DNA from: Klebsiella sp. WP3-W18-ESBL-02 | GTDB lineage: Bacteria; Pseudomonadota; Gammaproteobacteria; Enterobacterales; Enterobacteriaceae | Length of the DNA stretch: 64,000 bases | Reading direction: 5' to 3' | NCBI RefSeq assembly: GCF_014168815.1 | Contig: NZ_AP021974.1 | Location: forward strand, 1-64,000 | Shown here: positions 26,737-34,880 of the stretch, piece by piece | How the letters are laid out: every line of letters starts with the position of its first letter | Numbering within the stretch: the first letter of the stretch is position 1 | The notes under the pieces: model-generated | Databases searched by the model: none | Told to the model about the DNA's origin: nothing | What the model saw: only the letters and a program-made list of their open reading frames with translations | Made by a program: the position numbers and the translations under genes

Positions 26737-27660
26737 TTAGTGATCAGAAATGTCGAGCGTTTGGTCGTTCATTGACGCGGGATCTTCCAACGGTTCCACA
26801 TGAGTGGTGATATGGATAAAAGGCAGTGCGGTGCGGATATCATTCTCTATACGCTCGGCCCAGTCGTGCCCATATTGAACAGTCCATCGCCCAGGAACTA
26901 GGATGTGCATTGTCATAAACGCCCGCCCGCCAGCCTGGCGTGTACGTAGTGCATGGAAATCAAGCCCCTGTTCACGATATCCTGCCAGCAGTGACTCGAT
27001 TTTTTTGAGTTCTTCCGTGGGTAGCGATACGTCCATCAGACCTGCAGCTGAACGACTCATAAGCTGATAACCAGTCCAAACGATGTTGGCTGCGACCAGC
27101 AATGCAACGATCGGATCGACCCAAAACCAGCCGGTCAGATAAACCAGTCCGACACCAAAAATGACACCGACCGACGTCCAGACATCGGTCAGCAGGTGAT
27201 GAGCATCTGCCTCAAGAGTGATAGAGTTGTGCTGCCTGCCAGCCCTTAACAAAATGCGAGCCGTCACAAAATTAAGGATTGATGCGACTGTTGAAACCAG
27301 TAATCCGAGACCAATCTCCTCAAGCGGCTGTGGAGTTAACATCCGCTCAACTGCGGTATAGGCGATACTGGCTGCCGCCAATAGGATCAGAAATCCTTCG
27401 AAAGCACTCGAGAAATATTCGGCTTTGCCGTGCCCATATGCATGGTTCTCATCGGCCGGAAGCGCAGCCAAGGTCAGCATCCAGAGCGCCATTAGGGCTC
27501 CTGCGAGGTTAACTACGGATTCGATGGCATCAGATAGCAGACCGACCGAACCGGTCATTTTCCACGCCACACCTTTGAGTCCGATAGTGGCAATAGCCGT
27601 GGCAATGGAAAGCCAAGCGTAGTGCGTCAGCGGACGAGGTAACCCTTTTGTTTTAGTCAT
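26737..27660 (-). CDS. cation diffusion facilitator efflux protein
   Basis: 307 residues: a six-helix transmembrane domain (about 15-210) and a cytoplasmic metallochaperone-like domain (about 215-295). HAYGHGKAEYFSSAFEG and EADAHHLLTDVWTSVGV are typical of CDF proteins; the latter gives the HxxxD metal site in helix 5. In helix 2 the motif is SDAIES, not DxxxD, so metal preference cannot be predicted. CDF proteins are proton antiporters for divalent metals such as Zn2+, Fe2+, Co2+ or Cd2+. It is cargo within the leading region. Confidence 0.9.
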   Translation of the reverse strand: MTKTKGLPRPLTHYAWLSIATAIATIGLKGVAWKMTGSVGLLSDAIESVVNLAGALMALWMLTLAALPADENHAYGHGKAEYFSSAFEGFLILLAAASIAYTAVERMLTPQPLEEIGLGLLVSTVASILNFVTARILLRAGRQHNSITLEADAHHLLTDVWTSVGVIFGVGLVYLTGWFWVDPIVALLVAANIVWTGYQLMSRSAAGLMDVSLPTEELKKIESLLAGYREQGLDFHALRTRQAGGRAFMTMHILVPGRWTVQYGHDWAERIENDIRTALPFIHITTHVEPLEDPASMNDQTLDISDH

Positions 27661-28300
27661 TATTAACTTCCTAAAATAGGACGACTAACTCACATTTCTA
27701 TCCATGATAGATAATTAAACAATCATTTCGCCATGAATATTTTTTCGTTTTTATTAAATTTAATTAAAAAGTCTCTGCAAGTGCTGTTTCATCTTCTAGT
27801 AAACTAAATTTTATTTTTAGGGTTTTCTTCAACTTGAAGTAATATTATCTCACAACAGATTAGTCACTTAGGTTAACTGAGCGGCTTTTATATTTTTCAA
27901 TTAAAATATGCAAAACTCCCATTGCACCATGTGCATAAAAATAGACCTCAATGAAAGTAGTAAAGAACTTATGCCAGTGGATTACTGTTTCAGCCAGATT
28001 TGACTGCATGGTATTCAACAAGAACCATAGGCCACCTGAAAGTGCTACAATTAGCAATGCTAGAACTCCAAATCCTTGGATTGTACTGGCAATACCTCCC
28101 GAATGTGCATCGGGCAGTCGGAAACTAGTCAACGTTTTTATATCTTGCTTAATACCACTAAAGTCAAGCCCTACCCATGAAAAATAATAAGTAAAACCTC
28201 TTTGAGTAAGCATCCAACTTAACATAATAAAACCACAAATAATCAGTCCTAACCCTGAAATAATCGGTAAGTGTCAAGGTAGTTGGCACCCCCGGTTGAT

Positions 28301-29296
28301 TTAGGCTGCCTGTTTTTCCCGTTCTGGATTCAGCATTACCTTGCCTACCGGATGCCAGTTTCGTGTTCTGCCAGACCAGCGTTCAGGCCGTTCCGCTTTT
28401 GCCTTTTTGTACACCTCATCCCGATTTTTCAGCAACACACCGTCTTCTCCACGATGTCGCTGACCCGGCGTCACATACCTGATGCCGCTATGTCTGTGCA
28501 TTTCGTTATACCACTGAGCAAAAACCTCTATCCATTCACGCGCCTCCTCCAGCTTGCCGAACCCTGATGACGGCCACTGCGGGACATATTTCAGTGTCCG
28601 GAACAGCGACTCCACATACGCATTATCGTTACTCACTCCCGGCCGGCTGTGAGAGGGGGTTATCGCCAGCTCGTGTAGCTTCATTTGCAACGTCTGTGAC
28701 TTCATCGCCGCGCCGTTGTCCGCATGCAGTACCGGCGGGTTTTGCCAGCATCCTTCCCGAAGGACCGTGCGTTGTATCAGGGCTGCCGCCTGCTCACCAC
28801 TTTCAGTTTCATGCACTTCATATCCCACGATTTTTCGGCTGTAGAGGTCTTCCACCAGATACAGGTAAAACCAGCGCCCCTTTACGGTTGACGGAACCCA
28901 TGTAATGTCCCATGTCCACACCTCATTCGGCCCGCTGGCCTGCCAACTCGTAGCCGGGGTGACTTTCTGCGCTGCCCGTTGCCGTCCCCGGCGATGCACC
29001 TCTCCATGACGACGCAGTACCCGGTAAAAGGTTGACTCGCTTGCCAGATAAATCCCCTTATCCGCCAACGCCGGTACGATTTGTGACGGGGGGAGGCTGG
29101 CGTAGTCTGGCTGATGGCACACTGCCAGTATCTGTTGCTCTTCTTGCTCACTTAACTGGTTCACCGGGGAGGGCCTGACCGTGCTGACACGCTTGTCTTC
29201 CCACGACGTTTGCCAGCGTCGCCACGTCCGTTCACTTAATCCCGCTTCCGTCAGCGCTATTGACAGCCGAGCTCCTGACGCCATCGCGTCCCGCAC
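28301..29296 (-). CDS. IS3-family OrfB (DDE transposase), copy 1
   Basis: 331 residues, retroviral-integrase fold: Asp in WTWDITWVPS, Asp in LHADNGAAMKS, Glu in DNAYVESLFRTLKY. The N-terminal HTH_21-like segment lies at about residues 40-110. Expression as an OrfAB fusion by frameshifting near 29300-29340 is expected from the family but not shown. Confidence 0.95.
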   Translation of the reverse strand: MRDAMASGARLSIALTEAGLSERTWRRWQTSWEDKRVSTVRPSPVNQLSEQEEQQILAVCHQPDYASLPPSQIVPALADKGIYLASESTFYRVLRRHGEVHRRGRQRAAQKVTPATSWQASGPNEVWTWDITWVPSTVKGRWFYLYLVEDLYSRKIVGYEVHETESGEQAAALIQRTVLREGCWQNPPVLHADNGAAMKSQTLQMKLHELAITPSHSRPGVSNDNAYVESLFRTLKYVPQWPSSGFGKLEEAREWIEVFAQWYNEMHRHSGIRYVTPGQRHRGEDGVLLKNRDEVYKKAKAERPERWSGRTRNWHPVGKVMLNPEREKQAA

Positions 29297-29331
29297 GTAA
29301 CCGATAAGTGCCTGCCGCTCTGTTCCGGGCG

Positions 29332-29859
29332 TCAGTCGTCCTCGTCGGTTTCCCCGTAAAAATCCCGCAACTGCTTTCGCAGCACCAGTATCGCTGCCGC
29401 CTCCGCCAGCGCCTTTTCCTTACGAAGCAGTTCGCGTTTTAGTTGTTTAACTTCTTTCTGGCTTTGTTTGAGCGCCGCTTTGTCAGTGGGCGAAGACACC
29501 TGCAAAAAGCCTTGTTTCCACTGACTAATCTGTTCCAGGTAAAGCCCTTTTTTACGGCAGTATTGCGCGAGTTCTGTTTCGCTGAGTGTAGCTGTTTCGA
29601 TAATCACAGCCAGCCGGGCTTCGGCTGACCATTGGTCTGTAGTTTTGTTTGCACCCGGCACCGGTATTCCCTCTGCTTTCGCCTTGTTACGCCAGTAATA
29701 AAGGGTAGCTTCCGATATCCCTTCCATCTGCGCAACTGCGGTGACGGTCATGTTGTAAGGCGGTAGTAATTTAGCCAGTGCAGCCGATTTACGTTCTGGT
29801 GAAATTCGTTTCACGATCTGTTCCCATCTTGTCATTAGTATTTTCGATGGGGGTGACAA
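29332..29859 (-). CDS. IS3-family OrfA, copy 1
   Basis: 175 residues with a helix-turn-helix (TAVAQMEGISEATLYYWRNK) and a C-terminal leucine-zipper-like coiled coil (about 125-165). It recognises the IS ends. Confidence 0.93.
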   Translation of the reverse strand: MSPPSKILMTRWEQIVKRISPERKSAALAKLLPPYNMTVTAVAQMEGISEATLYYWRNKAKAEGIPVPGANKTTDQWSAEARLAVIIETATLSETELAQYCRKKGLYLEQISQWKQGFLQVSSPTDKAALKQSQKEVKQLKRELLRKEKALAEAAAILVLRKQLRDFYGETDEDD

Positions 29860-30062
29860 CTATCCTGACAGAGGGGGTAATGTGCATCCAGGTTATAACT
29901 CCTTCAAGACTATGTTCACCAATTGCTTCGGTCTCTGTCAGATTAGAGTTAATAATTTGTGATAATATTAGAAATGCCACAATGATGTGAAGAATACGAA
30001 AAAAAGGAGCGTAATCATGGGGTAATAGATTCCAGAGTCGCAATTTCATTAATGAGTCCTTA

Positions 30063-30931
30063 GAACCTATCCCAAAAGGAATTGTCAGATAATAAAATAT
30101 GATAATTTCTGAGGGCGAAGCGTGGCGGGCAACAAGTGGCAGATCAGTGATGGACTCTGGGAGAAAATGGCTCCACTCATCCCGGAGCATAAAACTCAAC
30201 ACCCGCTGGGTACGCACCGCAAGCGGGTTGATAATCGCGCTGCAATGAACGCCATTTTCTTCGTACTCAGGACGGGCTGCCAATGGAATGCGCTGAATGC
30301 CACCGGTATATGCTCGTCAAGCTCTGCTCATCGCCGATTTCAGGAGTGGCGAGATGCTGGAGTATTTGAACGCTTCTGGCAAAATGGGTTGCTTGCTTGC
30401 GAACAGTTGGACTCTATTGACTGGTCGTGGCTGTCGATGGATGGTTGTATAACCAAATCACCGCTGGCAGGCTCAAAAAAACAGGCAGGAACCCTACAGA
30501 CCGGGGGAAACAGGGCGTAAAGCGCAGTCTGATGACTGACGGGAACGGGCTACCGCTTGCACTGGTTGTTGCCGGAGCAAATACGCACGACATAAAGTTG
30601 GTTACGGATACGCTCGATGCCCTCCAGACGGGCAGACCGGGCAAGAGGCTCCGGTTGTGCATGGACAAAGGGTATGAAGCGGAATGGCTGGAATCGTATC
30701 TGAAAAGTCGTCGCTATGAACCTCATATCCAGTCACGAAAGGATGAGTCAGAGGCCATCAAATACACGGATTTTAAGGCTCACCGCTGGGTTGTAGAGAG
30801 AACACACAGTTGGATGAATCGCTACCGCCGTGTCCTGACTCGTTGGGAGAAGAAGGTCGAGAATTATGAGGCGATGCTGCATTTTGCCTGTGGTGTCATT
30901 GTCTGGAACAAAACCCTATTGGGATAGGCTC
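30063..30931 (+). mobile_element. IS5-family (IS427-group-like) element
   Basis: 869 bp with imperfect terminal repeats, GAACCTATCCCAAAAGG and, complement of the right end, GAGCCTATCCCAATAGGG. It is flanked by the 3-bp duplication TTA (30060-30062 and 30932-30934). It sits 14 bases upstream of the cytochrome b561-like start and separates that gene from its promoter. Confidence 0.9.
30122..30927 (+). CDS. IS5-family transposase in two frames
   Basis: The first frame (30122-30520) carries the N-terminal DUF4096-like half (MAGNKWQISDGLWEKMAPLI), ending just after an A7 run at 30475-30481. The second frame (about 30427-30927) carries the DDE half with MDKGYEAEW and RWVVERTHSWMNRYRR. IS427-group elements make full transposase by slippage on such A runs, so this is probably a normal frameshift gene. 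Confidence 0.88.
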
Positions 30932-30934
30932 TTA

Positions 30935-31563
30935 GTAAATTTATCGATGATCTTAATCATACAAAAGAATTATTAGGATAACCTTAATTCTTAAAATTGC
31001 AGCAGGCATTAGTTCACCTCTGATATGGCCACTTGCGAAATGGGAATGGTAACTGTTATTACTATGTGTTTACTTGCTGTTCTTGTTACGCAGCCCCTTA
31101 AACACATTACTTTCAAATATGATTTCCTGCTGGGTTTAAATATGTGTCTTTCTATAGTGCGGCAACCTATTTTTACACCAACTCATGAATTAAATAAGAA
31201 TCATAAATTAAATGAGAGGTTTAATTCTCTTGCTTAACGCGATGATATTAAATGGAAATTTTAATTTTTGTAATTTATTAAACAGTTAGAATGAGACATG
31301 GTAAATACGATCTTCCTTTAGATAATTCTGATAGCACTTTTTCTACTGGGCAGTCTGCAATGTCCGCTTCTCGCTCTTAGCGGACATTAGCATAGGCTAT
31401 TTACCATAACGCCGCATTACGCGTACCGCTCAGACGGCCTGAGCGCGTTTCTGACGTGTCCCCGTTAAAAACAGTAACAAACCACCCGAAAATGCACGCC
31501 AGAAACGCTACGTAAGAATCTATCCTATGACTGGATATGCACTCAACTGAATAACGCCTGGTT
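30935..31563. other. non-coding stretch between IS elements
   Basis: About 630 AT-rich bases with no convincing gene. A hairpin, AATGTCCGCTtctcgctcttAGCGGACATT, lies at about 31359-31388. One TGTCCCC (about 31458) resembles the subterminal motif of the neighbouring ISNCY-like element, whose left end may be here but cannot be fixed. Confidence 0.5.
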
Positions 31564-32904
31564 TCAGTCCATTTTATCGGGATCAGCCTTCTTTCTGGGT
31601 AATTTAGGGGGCTTCACTTGCTGATTACTTTGCGTGCGGCGCGTGAGCCAAGGATGGTCAGCTTTAGGTTTTACGTAGAATTTTGAGCGTAAATCAAAAC
31701 GGGCATTATCCACACGTTCATGGACACTTTTTTCATCATCCAGTGGTATAGGCTCCGGGCCATCAACATATTTTTCCCATCCCAACGCTTTCCCATCATA
31801 CAGAACCTTAATTTCACCGTTAAAGCTTTCGCATACCGTGACAACCGAATGCCGAAGTCGATATCCCCGGCCTTCACTGCGAATCTGAAACGCACTGCTT
31901 TTGTACTGGAAAGTGAGATTTTTGGAGAGAACGCGCTTCGCCTGGAGGCTGAAGATATAACCCAGTTCCTCTTCAGAATGGTGTACATCAAGATGGGCGT
32001 TATCAGCAATACGAGGCGGCGTAGCAAACCGGTTGTTATAGGCTTCAATAAAGGTCGGCAACCATGCGTTTGCTGTTTCAATATCACTGATACCCTGAAG
32101 CCGCATTTCTTTGACCAGCCTGTCCTGCAGTGTCTGATTGGCACGCTCTACCCGCCCTTTTGCCTGCGGGCTGTTGGCATGGATTGGCTCGATGCCCAGT
32201 GTCTTTATCGCACGTGTGAACTGAGTCAACTCTCCTTCCCGCTCCGGGTTATTTACTCTGAATATACTGTGTCTGTCAGAATAGAGAGCCAGTGGTACGC
32301 CATGATCATTAAGGTAACCCCGGAGGGTTTCCATGTAAGCCCGGGTTGTTTCTGCAGGAGCGAATCGTAGCGCCATCAGAGCGCTGGTAGCATCATCGAT
32401 AAAGACTATCAGTGTGCATTTGGGGCCCCGACCTTCAAACCAGTCATGAGGCGAGCCATCAATCTGGATGAGTTCACCGTAGGATGGGCGCCGCATCCGG
32501 CGCTGATAAATTCGGGCAAACTTACGACGACGTTCGCGCCATATACCCTCCTCTACCATCCACTTCCTGAGAGTTTCAATGGATAAACACAAGCCGTGTA
32601 TCTCGCGCAATTTTTCGCACGCAAGCGTAGGTCCAAAATCAGCGTAGCGGCCTTTGAGGAGTGAAATTACTGTTGCTCTGAATTCGGTAGAAAAGGAATT
32701 ATTGGGACGCTTTCCACGTCGGCGGGAAACTAGACCAGAAGGCCCTTCATTTCTATACCGTTGCACCAGACGTTTAACCTGCCGAATAGAAATGCCAATG
32801 CGTGCCGCAGCTTGTTCCTGAGTAATATGGCGATTAAGTGACTCCTGAATAATGTGAAGTCGGTCGAGTTCCTTATGACTCATCGTAACAGTCTCTTTGA
32901 TCAT
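31564..32904 (-). CDS. ISNCY/IS1202-like transposase
   Basis: 446 residues: an N-terminal helix-turn-helix (ITQEQAAARIGISIRQVKRL), a second DNA-binding segment, an rve core (Asp in ELIQIDGSPHDWF, Asp at YSDRHSIF, Glu in AKGRVERANQTLQ) and a C-terminal mu-transposase-like extension. This architecture and length match the IS1202/ISNCY group, for example the ISKpn21 type. Upstream are two GGGGACATT motifs (about 32922-32961), typical terminal repeats; the right end is probably near 32963. It abuts a hok-leader remnant. Confidence 0.85.
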   Translation of the reverse strand: MIKETVTMSHKELDRLHIIQESLNRHITQEQAAARIGISIRQVKRLVQRYRNEGPSGLVSRRRGKRPNNSFSTEFRATVISLLKGRYADFGPTLACEKLREIHGLCLSIETLRKWMVEEGIWRERRRKFARIYQRRMRRPSYGELIQIDGSPHDWFEGRGPKCTLIVFIDDATSALMALRFAPAETTRAYMETLRGYLNDHGVPLALYSDRHSIFRVNNPEREGELTQFTRAIKTLGIEPIHANSPQAKGRVERANQTLQDRLVKEMRLQGISDIETANAWLPTFIEAYNNRFATPPRIADNAHLDVHHSEEELGYIFSLQAKRVLSKNLTFQYKSSAFQIRSEGRGYRLRHSVVTVCESFNGEIKVLYDGKALGWEKYVDGPEPIPLDDEKSVHERVDNARFDLRSKFYVKPKADHPWLTRRTQSNQQVKPPKLPRKKADPDKMD

Positions 32905-32980
32905 GAAAAATCCCCCAGAGAATTGTCTGGGGACATTTTAGAATGGTTCAAAGGGGACATTACAGCTTGGTGTTAACACA

Positions 32981-33180
32981 TAGCCTTCTTCTCCTTGCCT
33001 TGCGGCAGCTAAGAGGCTATTCTGTTGGTGTCTAGTCAAGCAGATCGCCTCGTGTTTGGTTAATGAAAATTAACTATCTACGGGGCTTTCTTCTTTTTGC
33101 CACACAACTCGGTAACAAACCACCTTACGTCATGAGGCAAAAAGCCTCAAGCGCCAACGCCATTATACTCGACTGGTCAC
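32981..33180 (-). pseudogene. flm/hok leader remnant (mok-sok region) without toxin ORF
   Basis: Read on the minus strand, the segment has the hok-family leader features I recognise: TCATGACG, the TTGCC-rich stretch, a GTTAATTTTCATTAACC-type sok target palindrome (about 33058-33075), and AAGGAGAAGAAGGCTATG at its end. Immediately after that ATG the sequence switches to TGTTAACACC and the ISNCY-like end, so no Hok is encoded. A Hok ORF lacking such a leader lies 7.1 kb away at 25718. Confidence 0.6.
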
Positions 33181-33230
33181 ACTCTGCCCAGGAATAACAA
33201 TCTGAAAACTGTATAAATACTCATCATTTT

Positions 33231-33461
33231 TTATTTGTTATTTCCCCCCTGCAAACCCAATGCCTCACGAATTTCAGCGGCCCGTTGTTCACTTCCGGCA
33301 TTCACGCCTGCGTTATAGTTGAGGTTAATCAACGACAGCAAGGCTTCCCAGTCATCTGAATCAAGGCGAGCATCCAGCCGGCATAGAATCTTCCCGTTTT
33401 CTGCGTGTCGGAATACCGTACCGGTTTCTTTTTTATCGAATTTCCTGCTGATTATGCTCAA
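33231..33461 (-). CDS. small protein downstream of psiA
   Basis: 76 residues. It starts at a TTG (33461) that overlaps the upstream stop (TTGA) and has GGGAGGG six bases before it, which supports this unusual start. Sequence is soluble and acidic (LDSDDWEALLSLINLNYNAG). Unknown; conserved position after psiA in F-like leading regions is likely. Confidence 0.6.
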   Translation of the reverse strand: MSIISRKFDKKETGTVFRHAENGKILCRLDARLDSDDWEALLSLINLNYNAGVNAGSEQRAAEIREALGLQGGNNK

Positions 33462-33688
33462 TATCCCTCCCGGTTATCTGTACCAACTGACCACTCGCGT
33501 ATCTGTTCTTCAAGGGCTTCCAGGTGCTTATCGATACTCTCGGCCAACTCCTCATTTGCGGTTTCAAGCCAGCCACTCAGCCCGTCCCATTCGCAGGACA
33601 TCTCTTTTAGCTTTGAAGACATGGTAAGCAGCTTATTACGCTGGCTACGGGCGGTCTTCAACTCCGTTTTGCATGGATTATTTCTCAT
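33458..33688 (-). CDS. small coiled-coil protein downstream of psiA
   Basis: 76 residues, basic N-terminus then a continuous helix (LTMSSKLKEMSCEWDGLSGW; ELAESIDKHLEALEEQIREW) with coiled-coil character. ATGA overlap with the psiA stop shows coupling. Function unknown. Confidence 0.6.
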   Translation of the reverse strand: MRNNPCKTELKTARSQRNKLLTMSSKLKEMSCEWDGLSGWLETANEELAESIDKHLEALEEQIREWSVGTDNREGY

Positions 33689-34416
33689 ACGGCCCCCTGC
33701 TTGTATTTCAGCTTGTTCGGTACCTGCCAGCGTTCAGCAATACGAATATCTGCAGGGGTTTCACGAACGATAAATGGAATTTCATACATCACCGCATACA
33801 GCGGCTCGCCACTCATGCGCAGCCATGCAAGTTCCTTCAGCGAAGCGAACCGCGTCTGCCAGCGCCAAAACATTCCTTCCAACTCTGCCGCGTCAAACTC
33901 GTCGATCCACCGGCTGTACCAGGTACAGATGGATTCAGGAGACTGAAAATTAAGGTCAATCTCAGCCTTCGCAAGCAGGTTCTGGCGCGACTTCCAGCGC
34001 TGTTCATACTCGCGTGATTCGCGGCGCATCTGGCGCGTGGTCTGAATATTTGATTTGTGTAACCTTCTGTCTGTACGGGTGTGCATGACTTCGGGGAAAA
34101 GCTCTGCCTGTACGTCCAGCGTTAGCGGTAAAGGGCAGTCTTCCCCACCAGTTGCGATCATTGCATCCAGCGCCTCTTCAACCTGTTTCAGGTTTGAATG
34201 GCGATTCTTTGGTACCCAGTTCAGACCAGGTATCTGGCGTGCAACCGAAGCGTTAAGGCGGCTACTTCCTGTGAGGACACGCAGGAAGGTGCGCACATGT
34301 GGTAAAGAGGGTAACTTCGTGCCTTTGTTACGTCGTTCTTCAACAGAGAGAATCGCCTGTAATGCAGCCTGCCGAGCAGGTTTTAACGTTACAAGAGCAT
34401 GCGATGAAGGGATCAT
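33685..34416 (-). CDS. psiA: PsiA, plasmid SOS-inhibition region protein
   Basis: 243 residues starting MIPSSHALVTLKPARQAALQ, related to F PsiA in size, start and position directly after psiB with an ATGA overlap. The role of PsiA is unresolved; psiB gives the SOS-inhibition phenotype. Basic central region (KSNIQTTRQMRRESREYEQR). Frame continues upstream to 34434 but the ATG at 34416 fits coupling. Confidence 0.82.
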   Translation of the reverse strand: MIPSSHALVTLKPARQAALQAILSVEERRNKGTKLPSLPHVRTFLRVLTGSSRLNASVARQIPGLNWVPKNRHSNLKQVEEALDAMIATGGEDCPLPLTLDVQAELFPEVMHTRTDRRLHKSNIQTTRQMRRESREYEQRWKSRQNLLAKAEIDLNFQSPESICTWYSRWIDEFDAAELEGMFWRWQTRFASLKELAWLRMSGEPLYAVMYEIPFIVRETPADIRIAERWQVPNKLKYKQGAV

Positions 34417-34841
34417 AGTGCAACCTCCCCACAAAGCAGGTCTGCGACGGTTTTCGCAGTGCAGTTAAACCGCTTCATCCCGGCAACTTTCTGAATGATT
34501 CCGTTCACTGCCGCCAGATCAAGTCGGTCAGACTGGTGAACTATTTGCACCAAATCCCCACGGCCCCCAAGAAGAACAACCAGCCAGTCCGGGGACATTT
34601 CACCAGGGCTGCATACGCACAGGTGGAACTCATCGCATTCATTAGCACTAAGACGGCATTGAACCGGGAACATGCCGCCAAATTCGCAGCGGTATTCAGC
34701 ATTAACCTGCCAGTTCTCGGGGACCGTCAGCAGCATGGTGACGGCATCGCTCATTTCCCGGCGGAACTCGCACCCACGGGCGCGAATGCTTTCTAACTCA
34801 GAAGGGATCAGATTGTTCAGGCTTTCCAGAGTGAATTTCAT
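34413..34841 (-). CDS. psiB: PsiB, inhibitor of RecA/SOS induction
   Basis: 142 residues matching F PsiB in length and in core motifs (PENWQVNAEYRCEFGGMFPVQ; FHLCVCSPGEMS). PsiB binds free RecA and prevents SOS induction by the incoming single strand. It is expressed early in the recipient, consistent with its place in the battery headed by module D. Confidence 0.9.
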   Translation of the reverse strand: MKFTLESLNNLIPSELESIRARGCEFRREMSDAVTMLLTVPENWQVNAEYRCEFGGMFPVQCRLSANECDEFHLCVCSPGEMSPDWLVVLLGGRGDLVQIVHQSDRLDLAAVNGIIQKVAGMKRFNCTAKTVADLLCGEVAL

Positions 34842-34880
34842 GTCTTGCTCCTGCCGCCTCTTTCGAGGCGGCCTCCGTTA

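Larger units (their letters stand above)
28265..29877 (-). mobile_element. IS3-family element, copy 1
   Basis: 1613 bp; related ends, TGTCAAGGTAGTTGGCACCCCC on the left and, as complement on the right, TGTCAGGATAGTTGTCACCCCC. It is flanked by a 4-bp duplication, TAAT (28261-28264 and 29878-29881). Two further identical copies occur at 44328 and 60118 in the same orientation. It disrupts a cytochrome b561-like gene. I do not assign an IS number. Confidence 0.93.
27860..30049 (-). pseudogene. cytochrome b561-family gene split by IS3-family copy 1
   Basis: The 5' part (30049 down to 29878) encodes MKLRLWNLLPHDYAPFFRIL, then HIIVAFLILSQ and GVITWMHI. The 3' part (28260 to 27860) encodes ISGLGLIICGFIMLSWML and two further transmembrane segments. 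Removing the IS and one TAAT copy gives one frame of about 190 residues with four membrane helices and His residues in the positions of cytochrome b561 haem ligands. It lies 199 bases downstream of, and reads into, the CDF gene, so metal/redox cargo is plausible. The IS5-family element sits just upstream of its start. Confidence 0.8.

Noticed and set aside
31025..31237. 70-residue plus-strand ORF between IS elements
   Set aside because: No ribosome site, no recognisable motif and flanked by IS debris; probably chance.
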